A stretch of 64,000 nt of DNA, taken from positions 558,001 to 622,000 of the forward strand of contig NZ_CP009253.1 in assembly GCF_001280225.1 (NCBI RefSeq), written 5' to 3'. This document shows, one piece after another, positions 11,465-21,349 of the stretch. The notes below the pieces were generated by a model. It searched no databases. It saw only the letters and a list, made by a program, of their open reading frames with translations, and was not told the DNA's origin. Within the stretch, counting starts at the first letter, position 1, and the number at the start of each line of letters is the position of its first letter. The position numbers and the translations under genes are program-made. This DNA comes from Buchnera aphidicola (Aphis glycines) (GTDB lineage Bacteria; Pseudomonadota; Gammaproteobacteria; Enterobacterales; Enterobacteriaceae).

Positions 11465-12241
11465 ATGAAAAAATTTACTTGGAAAGTGCTAGGAAATGGA
11501 AAAAACAATCTAATTATACTAAATGGATGGGGAATGAATTATAAAATATGGTTTTTTATAATTCAAGAACTTAGTTCATATTTTAGACTACATTTAATTG
11601 ACTTGCCTGGAATAGGAATAAATAAAAATCTTAATCCTACTAACATGCAAAAAACAATTGAAATTTTAAATTTTTGTATGCCTAAAAACTCTATTTATTT
11701 AGGATGGTCACTAGGAGGTTTAATTGCAACTAATTTTGCTTTATTGCATCCTAAAAAAACTTTAGGATTAATTAGTGTATCATCTTCACCTTACTTTATA
11801 AAACAAAAAAACTGGCCAGGAATAGAAAAAAGAGATTTATATCATATATACAATAATTTGTTAAATCAATATCAAAAAACAATAAATAATTTTTTGTTTT
11901 TTCAAACATCACAAGAAAGAAAACATTTACAAGATTTAAAAACATTAAAAACAATTTTATCTGGTGAAAATCATATACCTAATCAAACAACATTAAAAAA
12001 AGGATTGGAAATATTATTATCAGTTGATTTAAGATGTACAGTATCCATGATTAAAGTTCCATTTCTGCGTATATATGGAACTTTAGATACTTTAGTTCCA
12101 AAAAAAATTTCAAGTTTTATGGACTTAATATGTCCTAAAAGTACTTCTATTATTATAGAAAAAGCAGGTCATACACCATTTATTTCACATAAAAAAGAAT
12201 TTTGTTCTATTTTATTAGAATATTTTTCCAAACAAATATAA
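11465..12241 (+). CDS. bioH: pimeloyl-ACP methyl ester esterase BioH
   Basis: Alpha/beta hydrolase that demethylates pimeloyl-ACP methyl ester at the entry of biotin synthesis. With the start at 11465, the nucleophile Ser in GWSLGGL falls at residue 82, the same number as in E. coli; the catalytic His is in EKAGHTPFISH and the Asp in GTLDTLVP. An in-frame ATG at 11453 would add four residues (MLKI) that have no counterpart, so I chose 11465. No clear Shine-Dalgarno is visible for either. No other biotin gene is in the window. Confidence 0.9.
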   Translation: MKKFTWKVLGNGKNNLIILNGWGMNYKIWFFIIQELSSYFRLHLIDLPGIGINKNLNPTNMQKTIEILNFCMPKNSIYLGWSLGGLIATNFALLHPKKTLGLISVSSSPYFIKQKNWPGIEKRDLYHIYNNLLNQYQKTINNFLFFQTSQERKHLQDLKTLKTILSGENHIPNQTTLKKGLEILLSVDLRCTVSMIKVPFLRIYGTLDTLVPKKISSFMDLICPKSTSIIIEKAGHTPFISHKKEFCSILLEYFSKQI

Positions 12242-12271
12242 AATACTAATCAAAATAATATTTAAATATCT

Positions 12272-12288
12272 GCCCCAAAAAATGGGGC
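12272..12288. terminator. GC hairpin between bioH and ssb
   Basis: Stem GCCCC (12272-12276) and GGGGC (12284-12288) with a 7-base AT loop. This is a GC island in AT-rich DNA between two convergent genes, a likely bidirectional terminator, but without a long T run on either side. Confidence 0.55.
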
Positions 12289-12313
12289 TAAATAAAACAT
12301 GTTCTAAATTAAT

Positions 12314-12817
12314 TTAAAATGGAATTTCATCATCAAAATCTAGATCTGGAGAATTCATTTGCTCCTGTTTTAATTTATGTTTTTCTAAATTTTTAGATAT
12401 TTCGGTAGTTTCTATATTTTTTGTTTTCAAAATATTATTATTTTCATGTATATTATGAGAATTAGAATTTCGGTTTCCAAGCATTTGCATTGTACCACCA
12501 ATATTTACTATAATTTCTGTTGTATATCTATCAAAACCATTTTGGTCTTGCCATTTTCTTGTTTGAAGAGAACCTTCAATATATACTTGCGAACCCTTTC
12601 GTAAATATTCTCCAGCTATTTCAGCTAATTTTCCAAATAAAACAACTCTATGCCATTCTGTTTTTTCTTTATTTTCACCTGTATTTTTATCTTTCCAATT
12701 TTCTGAAGTTGCAAGTGTCATATTTACTACTGCATTGCCATTAGGCATATATCGTACTTCTGGGTCTTGACCTAAATGACCGATTAAAATTACCTTGTTT
12801 ACACCTCGACTCGCCAT
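12314..12817 (-). CDS. ssb: single-stranded DNA-binding protein
   Basis: Coats single-stranded DNA in replication and repair. The 167 residues are slightly fewer than E. coli (178). The N-terminal OB fold (about 1-112) is very conserved: [39 protein letters not shown] and [18 protein letters not shown] variable Asn/Lys-rich linker follows, and the acidic partner-binding tip DFDDEIPF is at the C-terminus. It is divergent from dnaB across a long spacer. Confidence 0.97.
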   Translation of the reverse strand: MASRGVNKVILIGHLGQDPEVRYMPNGNAVVNMTLATSENWKDKNTGENKEKTEWHRVVLFGKLAEIAGEYLRKGSQVYIEGSLQTRKWQDQNGFDRYTTEIIVNIGGTMQMLGNRNSNSHNIHENNNILKTKNIETTEISKNLEKHKLKQEQMNSPDLDFDDEIPF

Positions 12818-13627
12818 AATAAAAACTCCATTCTAAATTAATTAACACTCATATGTACTAAATAATATTTTTTATCATTTAAAATATATTTTAAATTTTT
12901 AACTAATTTTTTAATCAATCAATATCATTACTAATACAACATTTAATATACTTAGGTATAGTTTTTAAAGGTATTTAAATCTGCAATTGAATTATATTTT
13001 AATTAGAACATATATAATCAAAATACAAAGTTATATATTATAATAAATTTTTTATATTCCAAATTTTTAAATTAATTATATAAGTTAAAATTATTTTTTT
13101 AAATAAATTTGTTGTTTATAATCATGCTAAATAAAATTTTTTATCTATTTCTATTCGAAATAAACAAAATTTATGCAAATTCTAATAAAAATAAAAGACT
13201 CAATATATAAAATATCTAAACATTTATAAACATATAAAATATGATAAAATTATTTTAAACAAAGAATTATATAGAAAAGTTTTCAAATTCAAATTTCAAT
13301 ACTGGAAAGTTTATATTATAAATTAATATTCATCTTCAAATGAGTGTAAAAATAGATTTCAATATTAATTATATTTTAAAAATCTTCCCTGAATACATAT
13401 TCCGACATGTTATTAGTAAAAGTACAAATAAAAAATTTTTATTATCAATCAATTTTCAAATATATATCTTAATAAAAAATTGAATAAAAAATATCAAAAA
13501 AGATATAAGGACAATGTTTTACATAATTTACCAGATATAAAGTAAATTTATCAGCTAATAGTTTATTATTCTAATATTAGAATACAATTTCAAAGTCATT
13601 TGCTAAATAATGGTATATGTAATATAT
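12818..13627. other. long non-coding spacer between ssb and dnaB
   Basis: About 800 bases without a supported gene on either strand, the longest gap in the window. It is extremely AT rich with scattered stops in all frames. I found no tRNA cloverleaf, strong hairpin or recognisable protein fragment. It probably combines divergent promoters with a fully eroded gene. Confidence 0.6.
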
Positions 13628-15007
13628 ATGGGTAAAAATAAGTTATATTTAAATCAAATTAATAGATTAAAAATTCCTCCACATTCAATAGAAGCCGAAC
13701 AATCAGTACTTGGCGGATTGATGTTAGATAATGAACAGTGGGATACAGTTTCAGAGCATGTAGTTGCTGACGATTTTTTTAGCAAACCACATCGTTTAAT
13801 ATTTCAAGAAATGCAACAATTATTAAACTCAGGGCATCCAATTGACTTAATTACATTATCTGAATCTTTAGAGCAAAAAGGAAAATTAGAAAGTGTCGGT
13901 CGATTTTCTTATTTAGCTGAGTTATCAAAAAATACTCCTAGTACTGCAAATATAACTGCTTATGCTGATATAGTAAGAGAACGTGCAATAGTAAGAGAAA
14001 TGATATTAGTTGCTAATAAAATAGCAAACGCAGGATATGATACACAGGGTAGAAAAAGCGAAGAACTTTTAGATTACGCAGAGTCGAGTGTTTTTAAAAT
14101 AGCAGAAAAACGTTTTAAAAAAGATTCAGGCCCTAAAAATATTGAGAAAGTACTTGATGAAACAATTAATAATATTGAAAAATTATTTTTATCTCCTAAT
14201 GACGGAGTCACAGGAATAAATACGGGGTATCAAGATTTAAATAAAAAAACATCAGGCTTGCAACGTTCTGAGCTGATAATTATAGCGGCTAGACCTTCTA
14301 TGGGAAAAACAACTTTTGCAATGAATTTATGTGAAAATGCTGCTATGCTGTATGATAAACCAGTATTAATTTTTAGTTTAGAAATGCCAGGAGAACAAAT
14401 TATGACACGTATGTTAGCATCGTTATCTAGAGTCAATCAAGCACGTATAAGAACAGGTAAATTAAATGATGAAGATTGGTCTAGAATGTCAGGAACGATT
14501 AATGTTTTACTGAAAAAAAAGAATATCTATATAGATGATTCTTCAGCTCTTACACCAAGTGAAGTTCGTTCTAGAGCGCGGCGTATTTATCGTGAACATA
14601 ACGGTTTAACTTTAATTATGGTAGATTATTTGCAACTGATGAGAGTGCCATCTCTTTCAGATAATAGAACTCTTGAAATTGCTGAAATTTCAAGAACGTT
14701 AAAAGCGCTTGCGAAAGAACTGCAAGTTCCAGTAATTGCTTTATCACAATTAAATCGTTCTTTAGAACAGAGAGCGGATAAAAGACCAGTAAATTCAGAT
14801 TTGAGAGAATCTGGTTCATTAGAACAAGATGCAGATTTAATAATGTTTATATATCGAGATGAAATATATCATGAAAATAGCGATTTTAAAGGTATAGCAG
14901 AAATCATAATTGGAAAACAAAGAAACGGACCAATCGGGACAATTAGTTTAACTTTTAATGGACATTGGTCTAGATTTGATAACTATTGCGCTCCTAAATA
15001 TGATTAA
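13628..15007 (+). CDS. dnaB: replicative DNA helicase
   Basis: Hexameric 5'-3' helicase at the replication fork. The N-terminal DnaG-interacting domain begins PPHSIEAEQSVLGGLMLD; the RecA-like domain has Walker A ARPSMGKTTFAMNL, Walker B IMVDYLQLM and ELQVPVIALSQLNRSLEQR. The C-terminus FNGHWSRFDNY is conserved. Two starts are possible: ATG 13610 and ATG 13628. The second removes a hydrophobic MVYVIY leader with no counterpart in the family and gives MGKNK, so I prefer it (459 residues; E. coli 471). Confidence 0.95.
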   Translation: MGKNKLYLNQINRLKIPPHSIEAEQSVLGGLMLDNEQWDTVSEHVVADDFFSKPHRLIFQEMQQLLNSGHPIDLITLSESLEQKGKLESVGRFSYLAELSKNTPSTANITAYADIVRERAIVREMILVANKIANAGYDTQGRKSEELLDYAESSVFKIAEKRFKKDSGPKNIEKVLDETINNIEKLFLSPNDGVTGINTGYQDLNKKTSGLQRSELIIIAARPSMGKTTFAMNLCENAAMLYDKPVLIFSLEMPGEQIMTRMLASLSRVNQARIRTGKLNDEDWSRMSGTINVLLKKKNIYIDDSSALTPSEVRSRARRIYREHNGLTLIMVDYLQLMRVPSLSDNRTLEIAEISRTLKALAKELQVPVIALSQLNRSLEQRADKRPVNSDLRESGSLEQDADLIMFIYRDEIYHENSDFKGIAEIIIGKQRNGPIGTISLTFNGHWSRFDNYCAPKYD

Positions 15008-15085
15008 TTTACAAGTTAACAAACACCATTTTAAATAAAAATTTTAATTATATCATCATAATTTTATATAAATGAAATTACAAAA

Positions 15086-16045
15086 ATGAATAAAAAAAAG
15101 ATCTTAAAAATTGGAATTGTAATGGACCCAATTCAATTAATAAAAATTGAAAAAGACTCTAGTTTTGCTATTTTACTTGAAGCACAAAAAAGACATCATG
15201 AAATTTATTACATGGAATTAAATGATTTATATTTACAAAAAAATCATGCATATGCTAAAACACGTTTAATAAAAATACAAAAAAAAATCAATAACTACTT
15301 TAGTTTTATTCAAGAAAAAAATATTTTATTAAATCAATTAGATGTTATATTAATGCGAAAAGATCCACCATTTAATATGGAATTTATATACGCAACTTAT
15401 ATCCTTGAGCGTGCAGAAGAAGCAGGCGTATTAATTATCAATAAACCAAAAAGTTTAAGAGATTGTAATGAAAAAATATTCGCCTCATTATTTTACAAAT
15501 TTATACCAGATACATTAGTTACTAGAAATATATCTCAAATATATAATTTTTGGAAAAAACATAAAGATATCATTATTAAACCCTTAGATAGTATGGGTGG
15601 ATCAAGTGTTTTTCGAATAAAAGAAGATGATGAAAACTTTATAGTAATAAGTGAAGTTATGACTAATTATGAAAAAAAATATTGCATGATTCAAACTTAT
15701 TTGCCATCAGTCAAGGACGGAGACAAAAGAATATTAATTGTTAATGGGCAAATCATACCTTGGTGCATAGCTAGAATTCCTAAAAAAGGTGAAAATAGAG
15801 CAAATATAGCAGCTGGAGGTATAGCTAAAATAAGAAAATTGCACAAAAAAGATTGGGAAATAGCAAATTATTTATCTCCTATTTTACAAGAAAAAGGGCT
15901 TGTTTTTGTTGGATTAGATATTATAGGAGATAAATTAACTGAAATTAATATTACAAGTCCAACATGTATTTGTGAAATTGAGTCGCATACAAATATTTCT
16001 GTTTCAGGTATGTTGTTAGATTATATTGAAAATCAAATATATTAA
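15086..16045 (+). CDS. gshB: glutathione synthetase
   Basis: ATP-grasp ligase joining gamma-glutamylcysteine and glycine. The 319 residues match the family (E. coli 316). Visible: the N-terminal KIGIVMDPIQLI, the MRKDPPFNMEF segment, the ATP-binding KPLDSMGGSSVFRI, the glycine-rich AAGGIAK loop, and the metal and product end GLDIIGDKLTEINITSPT. It starts the gshB-ruvX-yggS-hemW run, the E. coli order with yqgE, yggR, yggT, yggU and rdgB missing. Confidence 0.96.
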   Translation: MNKKKILKIGIVMDPIQLIKIEKDSSFAILLEAQKRHHEIYYMELNDLYLQKNHAYAKTRLIKIQKKINNYFSFIQEKNILLNQLDVILMRKDPPFNMEFIYATYILERAEEAGVLIINKPKSLRDCNEKIFASLFYKFIPDTLVTRNISQIYNFWKKHKDIIIKPLDSMGGSSVFRIKEDDENFIVISEVMTNYEKKYCMIQTYLPSVKDGDKRILIVNGQIIPWCIARIPKKGENRANIAAGGIAKIRKLHKKDWEIANYLSPILQEKGLVFVGLDIIGDKLTEINITSPTCICEIESHTNISVSGMLLDYIENQIY

Positions 16046-16059
16046 TAGAGATAAAAATA

Positions 16060-16466
16060 ATGATCATTGCTTTTGATTTTGGACTTAAAAATATTGGAGT
16101 AGCTATAGGAACAAAAATACTTAAACAAGGAAGAGCTTTAAATAAATTAACTGCACGTAATGGATATCCAAATTGGAATGATATAAAATACTTATTAAAC
16201 ATATGGAAACCTAATTTCATTATTGTAGGATTACCTTTAAATATGGATGGTACAAAACAGGAAATAACGCAAAAAGCAGAAAAATTTGCTAATTTACTAA
16301 AAAAAAATTTCATACTTCTGTCGAGTTACACGATGAACGATTAAGCACAAAAGAAGCTAGATCCTTAATATTTCATCGGTATGGTTTTAAAAAACTAAAA
16401 AGAGATAAAATTCATTCTGCTGCTGCTGTTATTATATTAGAAAGTTGGTTTAATAAACATTTATAA
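16060..16466 (+). pseudogene. ruvX: RuvX/YqgF Holliday-junction resolvase-like nuclease, frameshifted at poly(A)
   Basis: RNase H-like protein, proposed Holliday-junction resolvase with a role in 16S rRNA processing. The first frame (16060-16344) gives MIIAFDFGLKNIGVAIG and IIVGLPLNMDGTKQEIT, then derails into an unrelated tail and a stop at 16342-16344. In the next frame, from 16308 to the stop at 16464-16466, the conserved second half follows: FHTSVELHDERLSTKEARS, then DKIHSAAAVIILESWF. The switch falls at nine A (16299-16307); ten A would join both halves into a 135-residue protein (E. coli 138). Everything except that tract is well conserved, which suggests a very recent event, a sequence error, or rescue by slippage. 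Confidence 0.88.
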
Positions 16467-16492
16467 CAACTAATTATTTTATATTTTAAAAA

Positions 16493-17167
16493 ATGAATAA
16501 TATTAAAAATAATATAAACGTTCTCAAAGAAAAAATACAACATTTATTGAAAAATAAAACTGAATTAAAGAAAGTCAAAATTGTTGCAGCTAGTAAAAAT
16601 CAATCAGTTGAAAAAATTCAAATAGCTTTGTTATCTGGAATATATAACTTCGGAGAAAACTATGTTCAAGAAGGTATAGATAAAATTAAAAAATTAAAAA
16701 AAAACAATCAGATTATTTGGCACTTTATAGGAAAAATACAATCAAGAAAAACAAAATTAGTTGCTCAAAATTTCGATTGGTGTCAAACTATTGATCGAGA
16801 AAAAATCGCTATTTTGTTAAACAAATACAGAACAAGTAAAAAACCTCCAATCAACGTTTTAATACAAGTTAATATTTCTGAAGAACCAAATAAAAATGGA
16901 GTGTCTATAAAAAACTATCAACAATTAGCTATAATTGTTTCAAAAATGACTAATCTTAAGTTTCGTGGAATTATGGCTTTACCTAAACAAACACAAGGCA
17001 AAATACAATATCGTGATTATCAAGATGTTAAAAATATATTTAACGTTTTAAAGAATCAATATGAATCCGTTGATACATTATCATTAGGAACAAGCTTTGA
17101 TATTAAAACTGCTATAACATATAATAGTAATATGATCAGAATCGGAAAAAGTATTTTTCACAATTAA
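16493..17167 (+). CDS. yggS: PLP homeostasis protein, YggS family
   Basis: Pyridoxal-phosphate-binding, single-domain alanine-racemase-like protein thought to buffer free PLP; no catalytic activity is known. The 224 residues (E. coli 234) show the PLP-lysine strand VKIVAASKNQ near residue 30, FGENYVQEGIDKI, WHFIGKIQSRK, the INVLIQVNISEEPNKNGV strand, FRGIMALP, and the phosphate-binding TLSLGTSFDIKTAI end. It lies between ruvX and hemW as in E. coli. Confidence 0.94.
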   Translation: MNNIKNNINVLKEKIQHLLKNKTELKKVKIVAASKNQSVEKIQIALLSGIYNFGENYVQEGIDKIKKLKKNNQIIWHFIGKIQSRKTKLVAQNFDWCQTIDREKIAILLNKYRTSKKPPINVLIQVNISEEPNKNGVSIKNYQQLAIIVSKMTNLKFRGIMALPKQTQGKIQYRDYQDVKNIFNVLKNQYESVDTLSLGTSFDIKTAITYNSNMIRIGKSIFHN

Positions 17168-17206
17168 CGTGTCAAAATATATTAATTCTCTTAAAAATTC
17201 AACATT

Positions 17207-18337
17207 ATGCTAAAATTACCTCCAATTAGTTTGTATATTCATATTCCTTGGTGTATAAAAAAATGTGGATATTGTGATTTTTATTCATATGTTAGTACAA
17301 AAAATATTCCAGAAATGCAATATATTAAAAATCTTCTTAAAGATTTAGAGAAAGACATTAAATTAATACATCAAAGAAAAATAAATAATATTTTTATTGG
17401 AGGAGGAACACCTAGTTTATTACATAATGAATCTATAAAAACTTTAATACATGGAATAAAAAAAAGAATTCAAATTTCTAAATCTTCAGAAATTACAATA
17501 GAATCTAATCCACAATCAACAGAATACAAACGTTTTAGAGATTATAAAAGATCAGGAATTAACCGGTTTTCTTTAGGAATTCAAACATTTCATTCAAATT
17601 TATTAAAAAAGATAGAACGTACATATAGCAAGCAAGAAGCTATTGAAGCAATCAAAGAAATCAAAAAAATTAATAGTAATTTTAATATAGATATTATGTA
17701 TGGATTACCCGATCAATCATTAAACAATGCTTTATCAGACTTAAAATACGCTGTTAAATACAATCCAACACATATATCATGGTATCAATTGACAATAGAA
17801 CCTAACACTTCTTTTTATAAAAAAAATCTATGTTTGCCTGATGAAAAAATAATATTTAAAATGTTTAATCAAGGAGAAAAATTTTTACGTAAATCTGGTT
17901 ATATAAAATATGAAATATCTTCATATATGAAATCAAGATTTAAATGTCGTCATAATCTTAATTATTGGAACTTTGGGGATTACCTTGGTATAGGATGTGG
18001 TGCTCATGGAAAAATTACTAAAATAAATGGAGAAATTATTCGAACTATTAAAAATAAAAATATTAATGATTTTATGAATGGAAAATATTTAGCAACTAAA
18101 ACTTTAATTCCAGAAAAAGATAAACCTTTTGAATATTTCATGAATACTTTTAGATTATATCAACCTATTTATAAAAAAAATTTTCAAGAACGTACTAATC
18201 TGAATATATCGAATATAAAAAATAAAATCAAAAAAGCACTACGCAATAAATATATTATAGAAAATAAAAACTCTTGGGAAACAACAAAAAAAGGAAGAAT
18301 ATTTCTAAATTCATTACTAAAAATTTTTCTGAATTAA
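17207..18337 (+). CDS. hemW: radical SAM haem chaperone HemW
   Basis: Radical SAM protein, often mislabelled as oxygen-independent coproporphyrinogen oxidase and now regarded as a haem chaperone. The 376 residues are full length (E. coli 378). The cluster motif C-x3-C-x2-C is CIKKCGYCDF near residues 16-25; the next landmarks are FIGGGTPSLL, SLGIQTFH, IDIMYGLPDQ and WYQLTIEPNT. It ends 7 bases from the stop of convergent trmB. Confidence 0.93.
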   Translation: MLKLPPISLYIHIPWCIKKCGYCDFYSYVSTKNIPEMQYIKNLLKDLEKDIKLIHQRKINNIFIGGGTPSLLHNESIKTLIHGIKKRIQISKSSEITIESNPQSTEYKRFRDYKRSGINRFSLGIQTFHSNLLKKIERTYSKQEAIEAIKEIKKINSNFNIDIMYGLPDQSLNNALSDLKYAVKYNPTHISWYQLTIEPNTSFYKKNLCLPDEKIIFKMFNQGEKFLRKSGYIKYEISSYMKSRFKCRHNLNYWNFGDYLGIGCGAHGKITKINGEIIRTIKNKNINDFMNGKYLATKTLIPEKDKPFEYFMNTFRLYQPIYKKNFQERTNLNISNIKNKIKKALRNKYIIENKNSWETTKKGRIFLNSLLKIFLN

Positions 18338-18344
18338 AAAATAT

Positions 18345-19061
18345 TTAAAATTTCGACTGAAATATCAAATTAAAAATTTTATTTCCTAATATATTTGCTT
18401 TTTTTTCAAATTTTGTTTCTATATAAGTCAAAGAATTTTCAATATAATTATTAGTATCAGACAAATTTAAATATTGATGAATTTTTTGTATCGTATCTGA
18501 TATATGAGCAGCATATTCTTCTGAATCAGTTTTAATATGTAAAATACCATTAAAAATTAATTTTTTTAGAATTTTTTTTAAAAAATTATATTGTATGATT
18601 CTTCTTTTATGGTGTCTTTTTTTAGGCCATGGATCAGGGAAAAAAATTTGTATTTTTGATACAGTATGATTTTTAATCATATTTTCAATTACTTCCACTG
18701 CGTCATAACGAATAATTTTTAAATTTTTTACATTAGAAATATACGCAAGACGTAAACAAGAACCTATTCCAGGTGAATACACTTCAATACCTAAAAAATT
18801 TTTATCATAGGAACTAATTGCTGTTTGAATTAACGAATCGCCTGATCCAAAACCAATATCTACAATTACTGGATAATTATTTTTGAAAATTAATTCAAAA
18901 TTTATATTGTTTAATTGATAATCAATACCAAATAAAGGCCAATATTTTTGAATTGATTTTAACTGCGATTGAGTGATTCGATGATTTCGACATACAAAGC
19001 TTTGATTCTTTCTTAAGAATATTCCATTTTTATATTGAGGAGTGATAATGTTATTTTTCAT
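18345..19061 (-). CDS. trmB: tRNA (guanine46-N7)-methyltransferase
   Basis: SAM-dependent methylation of G46 in the tRNA variable loop. The 238 residues (E. coli 239) carry the Rossmann SAM motif VDIGFGSGDSL, FLGIEVYSPGIGSCL, and the family signature IFFPDPWPKKRHHKRRI with the catalytic Asp. It is divergent from mutY, the same arrangement as in E. coli (with yggL missing). Confidence 0.95.
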   Translation of the reverse strand: MKNNIITPQYKNGIFLRKNQSFVCRNHRITQSQLKSIQKYWPLFGIDYQLNNINFELIFKNNYPVIVDIGFGSGDSLIQTAISSYDKNFLGIEVYSPGIGSCLRLAYISNVKNLKIIRYDAVEVIENMIKNHTVSKIQIFFPDPWPKKRHHKRRIIQYNFLKKILKKLIFNGILHIKTDSEEYAAHISDTIQKIHQYLNLSDTNNYIENSLTYIETKFEKKANILGNKIFNLIFQSKF

Positions 19062-19188
19062 ATTTTATTAAATTTTTAATTATAAAATGTTTTATAAATG
19101 TTATAAATTAAAATATTTATATTTTAACTCTTTTTTTTAAAAAAATACATCTAACTATATTTTAACTAAAAAATAATTAATTATTAAA

Positions 19189-20229
19189 ATGATATTTCAT
19201 AATTTTTCAAGATTAGTACTGAATTGGTATCATATACATGGAAGAAAAAATCTTCCTTGGCAAAAAGATAAAACATTGTATAAAGTTTGGATATCTGAAA
19301 TAATGTTACAACAAACTCAAGTAAAAACTGTTATTCCATATTTTAAAAAATTTATATTAAAATTTCCAAATTTAAATATTTTAAATCAAGCTAATTTAAA
19401 CGATATTTTACATTTATGGAGTGGATTAGGATATTATACAAGAGCAGAAAATATTTATAAAACAGCTAAAATTATAAAACAAAAGTTTAACGGAAAATTT
19501 CCAGACAATATTGTAGATTTAGTTCAATTACCAGGTATAGGAAAATCTACTGCTGGAGCTATTCTATCTTTTACATTAAATTATTTTTATTCTATTTTAG
19601 ATGGTAATGTACAAAGAATTTTAATACGACACTATGGCATTACTAAATGTTCGAAAAATTCTGAAACTCGTAAAAAACTATGGAATCTAATAGAAAATAT
19701 AACTCCGCTTCATCATGCTGGTGGTTTTAATCAAGGAATAATAGATATAGGAGCATTAATTTGTACACATCGAATTCCTAAATGTGATTTTTGCCCATTA
19801 AATTTAACATGCATTGCTTATAAAGAAAAAGAATGGAAAAAATATTCCTTTCAAAGTAGTAAAAAAATAAAATCAACAAAAAAATACTGGTTTATTATAA
19901 TTTATTTTGAAAATAAAATTTGGATGCAAAAAAATACTATAAAAAGAATTTGGAATAATTTATTTTGTTTCCCGATGTTTAATAATAAAAAACAAGCTAT
20001 TCAATGGATGAAAGAACATCATATAAATGTTAAAAAGTATAAAAAAATTAACTCTTTTCATCATGAGTTTAGTCATTTTACAATGCAAGCAAATCCCATT
20101 TTAATTAAATTATTTTTCCAAAATAATTTTTTTAACATTAACAAACAAGGAATTTGGTATGATTTAAAAAAACCTCAAAAAATAGGAGTACCTACAATAG
20201 TAAAAAAAATTTTAAAATTATTAATATAG
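19189..20229 (+). CDS. mutY: adenine DNA glycosylase
   Basis: Removes adenine mispaired with 8-oxoguanine. The 346 residues match E. coli (350). The catalytic Glu is E37 in VWISEIMLQQTQV; the helix-hairpin-helix reads LPGIGKSTAGAILSF; the 4Fe-4S cysteines are in CTHRIPKCDFCPLNLTC; and the C-terminal Nudix-like domain includes HEFSHFTM, which reads out 8-oxoG. It is followed by yggX after 28 bases, as in E. coli. It is one of few base-excision enzymes kept, notable in a window where mutL seems lost. Confidence 0.96.
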   Translation: MIFHNFSRLVLNWYHIHGRKNLPWQKDKTLYKVWISEIMLQQTQVKTVIPYFKKFILKFPNLNILNQANLNDILHLWSGLGYYTRAENIYKTAKIIKQKFNGKFPDNIVDLVQLPGIGKSTAGAILSFTLNYFYSILDGNVQRILIRHYGITKCSKNSETRKKLWNLIENITPLHHAGGFNQGIIDIGALICTHRIPKCDFCPLNLTCIAYKEKEWKKYSFQSSKKIKSTKKYWFIIIYFENKIWMQKNTIKRIWNNLFCFPMFNNKKQAIQWMKEHHINVKKYKKINSFHHEFSHFTMQANPILIKLFFQNNFFNINKQGIWYDLKKPQKIGVPTIVKKILKLLI

Positions 20230-20257
20230 TTTTTAAATAAAAGGATAATTAAAATCA

Positions 20258-20497
20258 ATGTATCGTAAAATTTTTTGCATATTTTTACAAAAAGAATCCG
20301 AAGGTCATGAATTTCCACCATATCCAGGAAAATTAGGAGAAAAAATATATAATAAAATATCTAAAGCAGCTTGGAAACAATGGATGATAGAACAAACTAA
20401 ATTTATTAATGAAGAAAAATTAAATATGAAAAAAGAGATAGATCGAAAAAAAATAGAAAAATATATGAAATCATTTTTGTTTAAAAACATTATTTAA
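20258..20497 (+). CDS. yggX: Fe(II)-trafficking protein YggX
   Basis: Small protein linked to protection of Fe-S clusters from oxidative damage. The 79 residues align with E. coli YggX from MYRKIFCIFLQKESEGHEF through KISKAAWKQWMIEQTKFINE to KLNM and the FLF segment, but the last dozen residues of the E. coli protein are missing. The ending is a clean stop, not a frameshift. An AAGGA lies 12 bases before the start. It sits between mutY and murI. Confidence 0.95.
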   Translation: MYRKIFCIFLQKESEGHEFPPYPGKLGEKIYNKISKAAWKQWMIEQTKFINEEKLNMKKEIDRKKIEKYMKSFLFKNII

Positions 20498-20566
20498 AAT
20501 AATAATATATTTATTTTCAATACAAATTTATATTAATTTAATTGTATATCCCAATCGACTAAAAAA

Positions 20567-21349
20567 GTGCTTATATTTGATTCTGGTATAGGTGGAATTT
20601 CTATCTTAGAAAATATTAAAAAGAAACTGCCTAAAAAAAATTATATATATCTATTAGATAATAAAGGATTTCCTTATGGAGAAAAAAAAGAATCTTTTAT
20701 TATACAAAGAAGTATTAAGATAATTAATACAATTAAAAATCTTTATCCAATTCAAATAGTTGTTATTGCTTGTAATACTGTAAGTACAATATCGCTACAC
20801 ATATTGAAAAAGAAATTTAACATTCCTATTGTAGGGGTACTTCCTTCATTAGATCAAGCGATTAAAATTACAAAAAATAATAACATTGGAATTATAGCAA
20901 CTAAAGCTACAATAAAAAGTTTATACACTAAAAATCTTATATCTAAATATACTAATTCTATGAATATCAAGGTCATAGCCACAAATGAATTAGCGAGGAT
21001 TGCTGAAAACAAAATTAGAAAAATATCCGTTTCTAATTTTGAACTAAAAAAAATTTTTTATCCTTGGATAATACTTGCAGTGCAGCCTGATACTATATAT
21101 CTTGGATGTACTCATTTTTCTTTTTTAAAAAATGAAATTCAAAAAATTTTTCATAAACCAATTAACTTTTTAGATTCTTATACTAATACTACTGAAATAG
21201 TTAAAAAATATTTTTTAAATACAAAAAATAATCAAAATATTAAAAAAAATATTTTTTTATATTCTAAATACAGCAAAAATATAAATAAATTATTATATAT
21301 TTTAGAAAAATATGAATTTAACGATATTTCAAAAGTTAATTTGAATTAA
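20567..21349 (+). CDS. murI: glutamate racemase
   Basis: Makes D-glutamate for peptidoglycan. The 260-residue protein has both catalytic cysteines: C69 in VIACNTVS and C181 in LGCTHFSFL, plus the N-terminal LIFDSGIGG and FPYGEK. No ATG is available upstream of the conserved FDSG; the first usable start is GTG at 20567, with an in-frame ATA at 20546 as an alternative that would give a short leader like that of E. coli. Its 3' end overlaps the 3' end of convergent sbcB by 14 bases. Confidence 0.94.
   Translation: MLIFDSGIGGISILENIKKKLPKKNYIYLLDNKGFPYGEKKESFIIQRSIKIINTIKNLYPIQIVVIACNTVSTISLHILKKKFNIPIVGVLPSLDQAIKITKNNNIGIIATKATIKSLYTKNLISKYTNSMNIKVIATNELARIAENKIRKISVSNFELKKIFYPWIILAVQPDTIYLGCTHFSFLKNEIQKIFHKPINFLDSYTNTTEIVKKYFLNTKNNQNIKKNIFLYSKYSKNINKLLYILEKYEFNDISKVNLN

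Noticed and set aside
13610..13627. Longer N-terminus of DnaB starting at the first ATG
   Set aside because: Adds a hydrophobic MVYVIY not found in the family; the next ATG fits better.
20258..20497. Short C-terminus of yggX as a frameshift
   Set aside because: I read the other frames after the stop and found no continuation of the E. coli tail; it looks like a true shortened protein.
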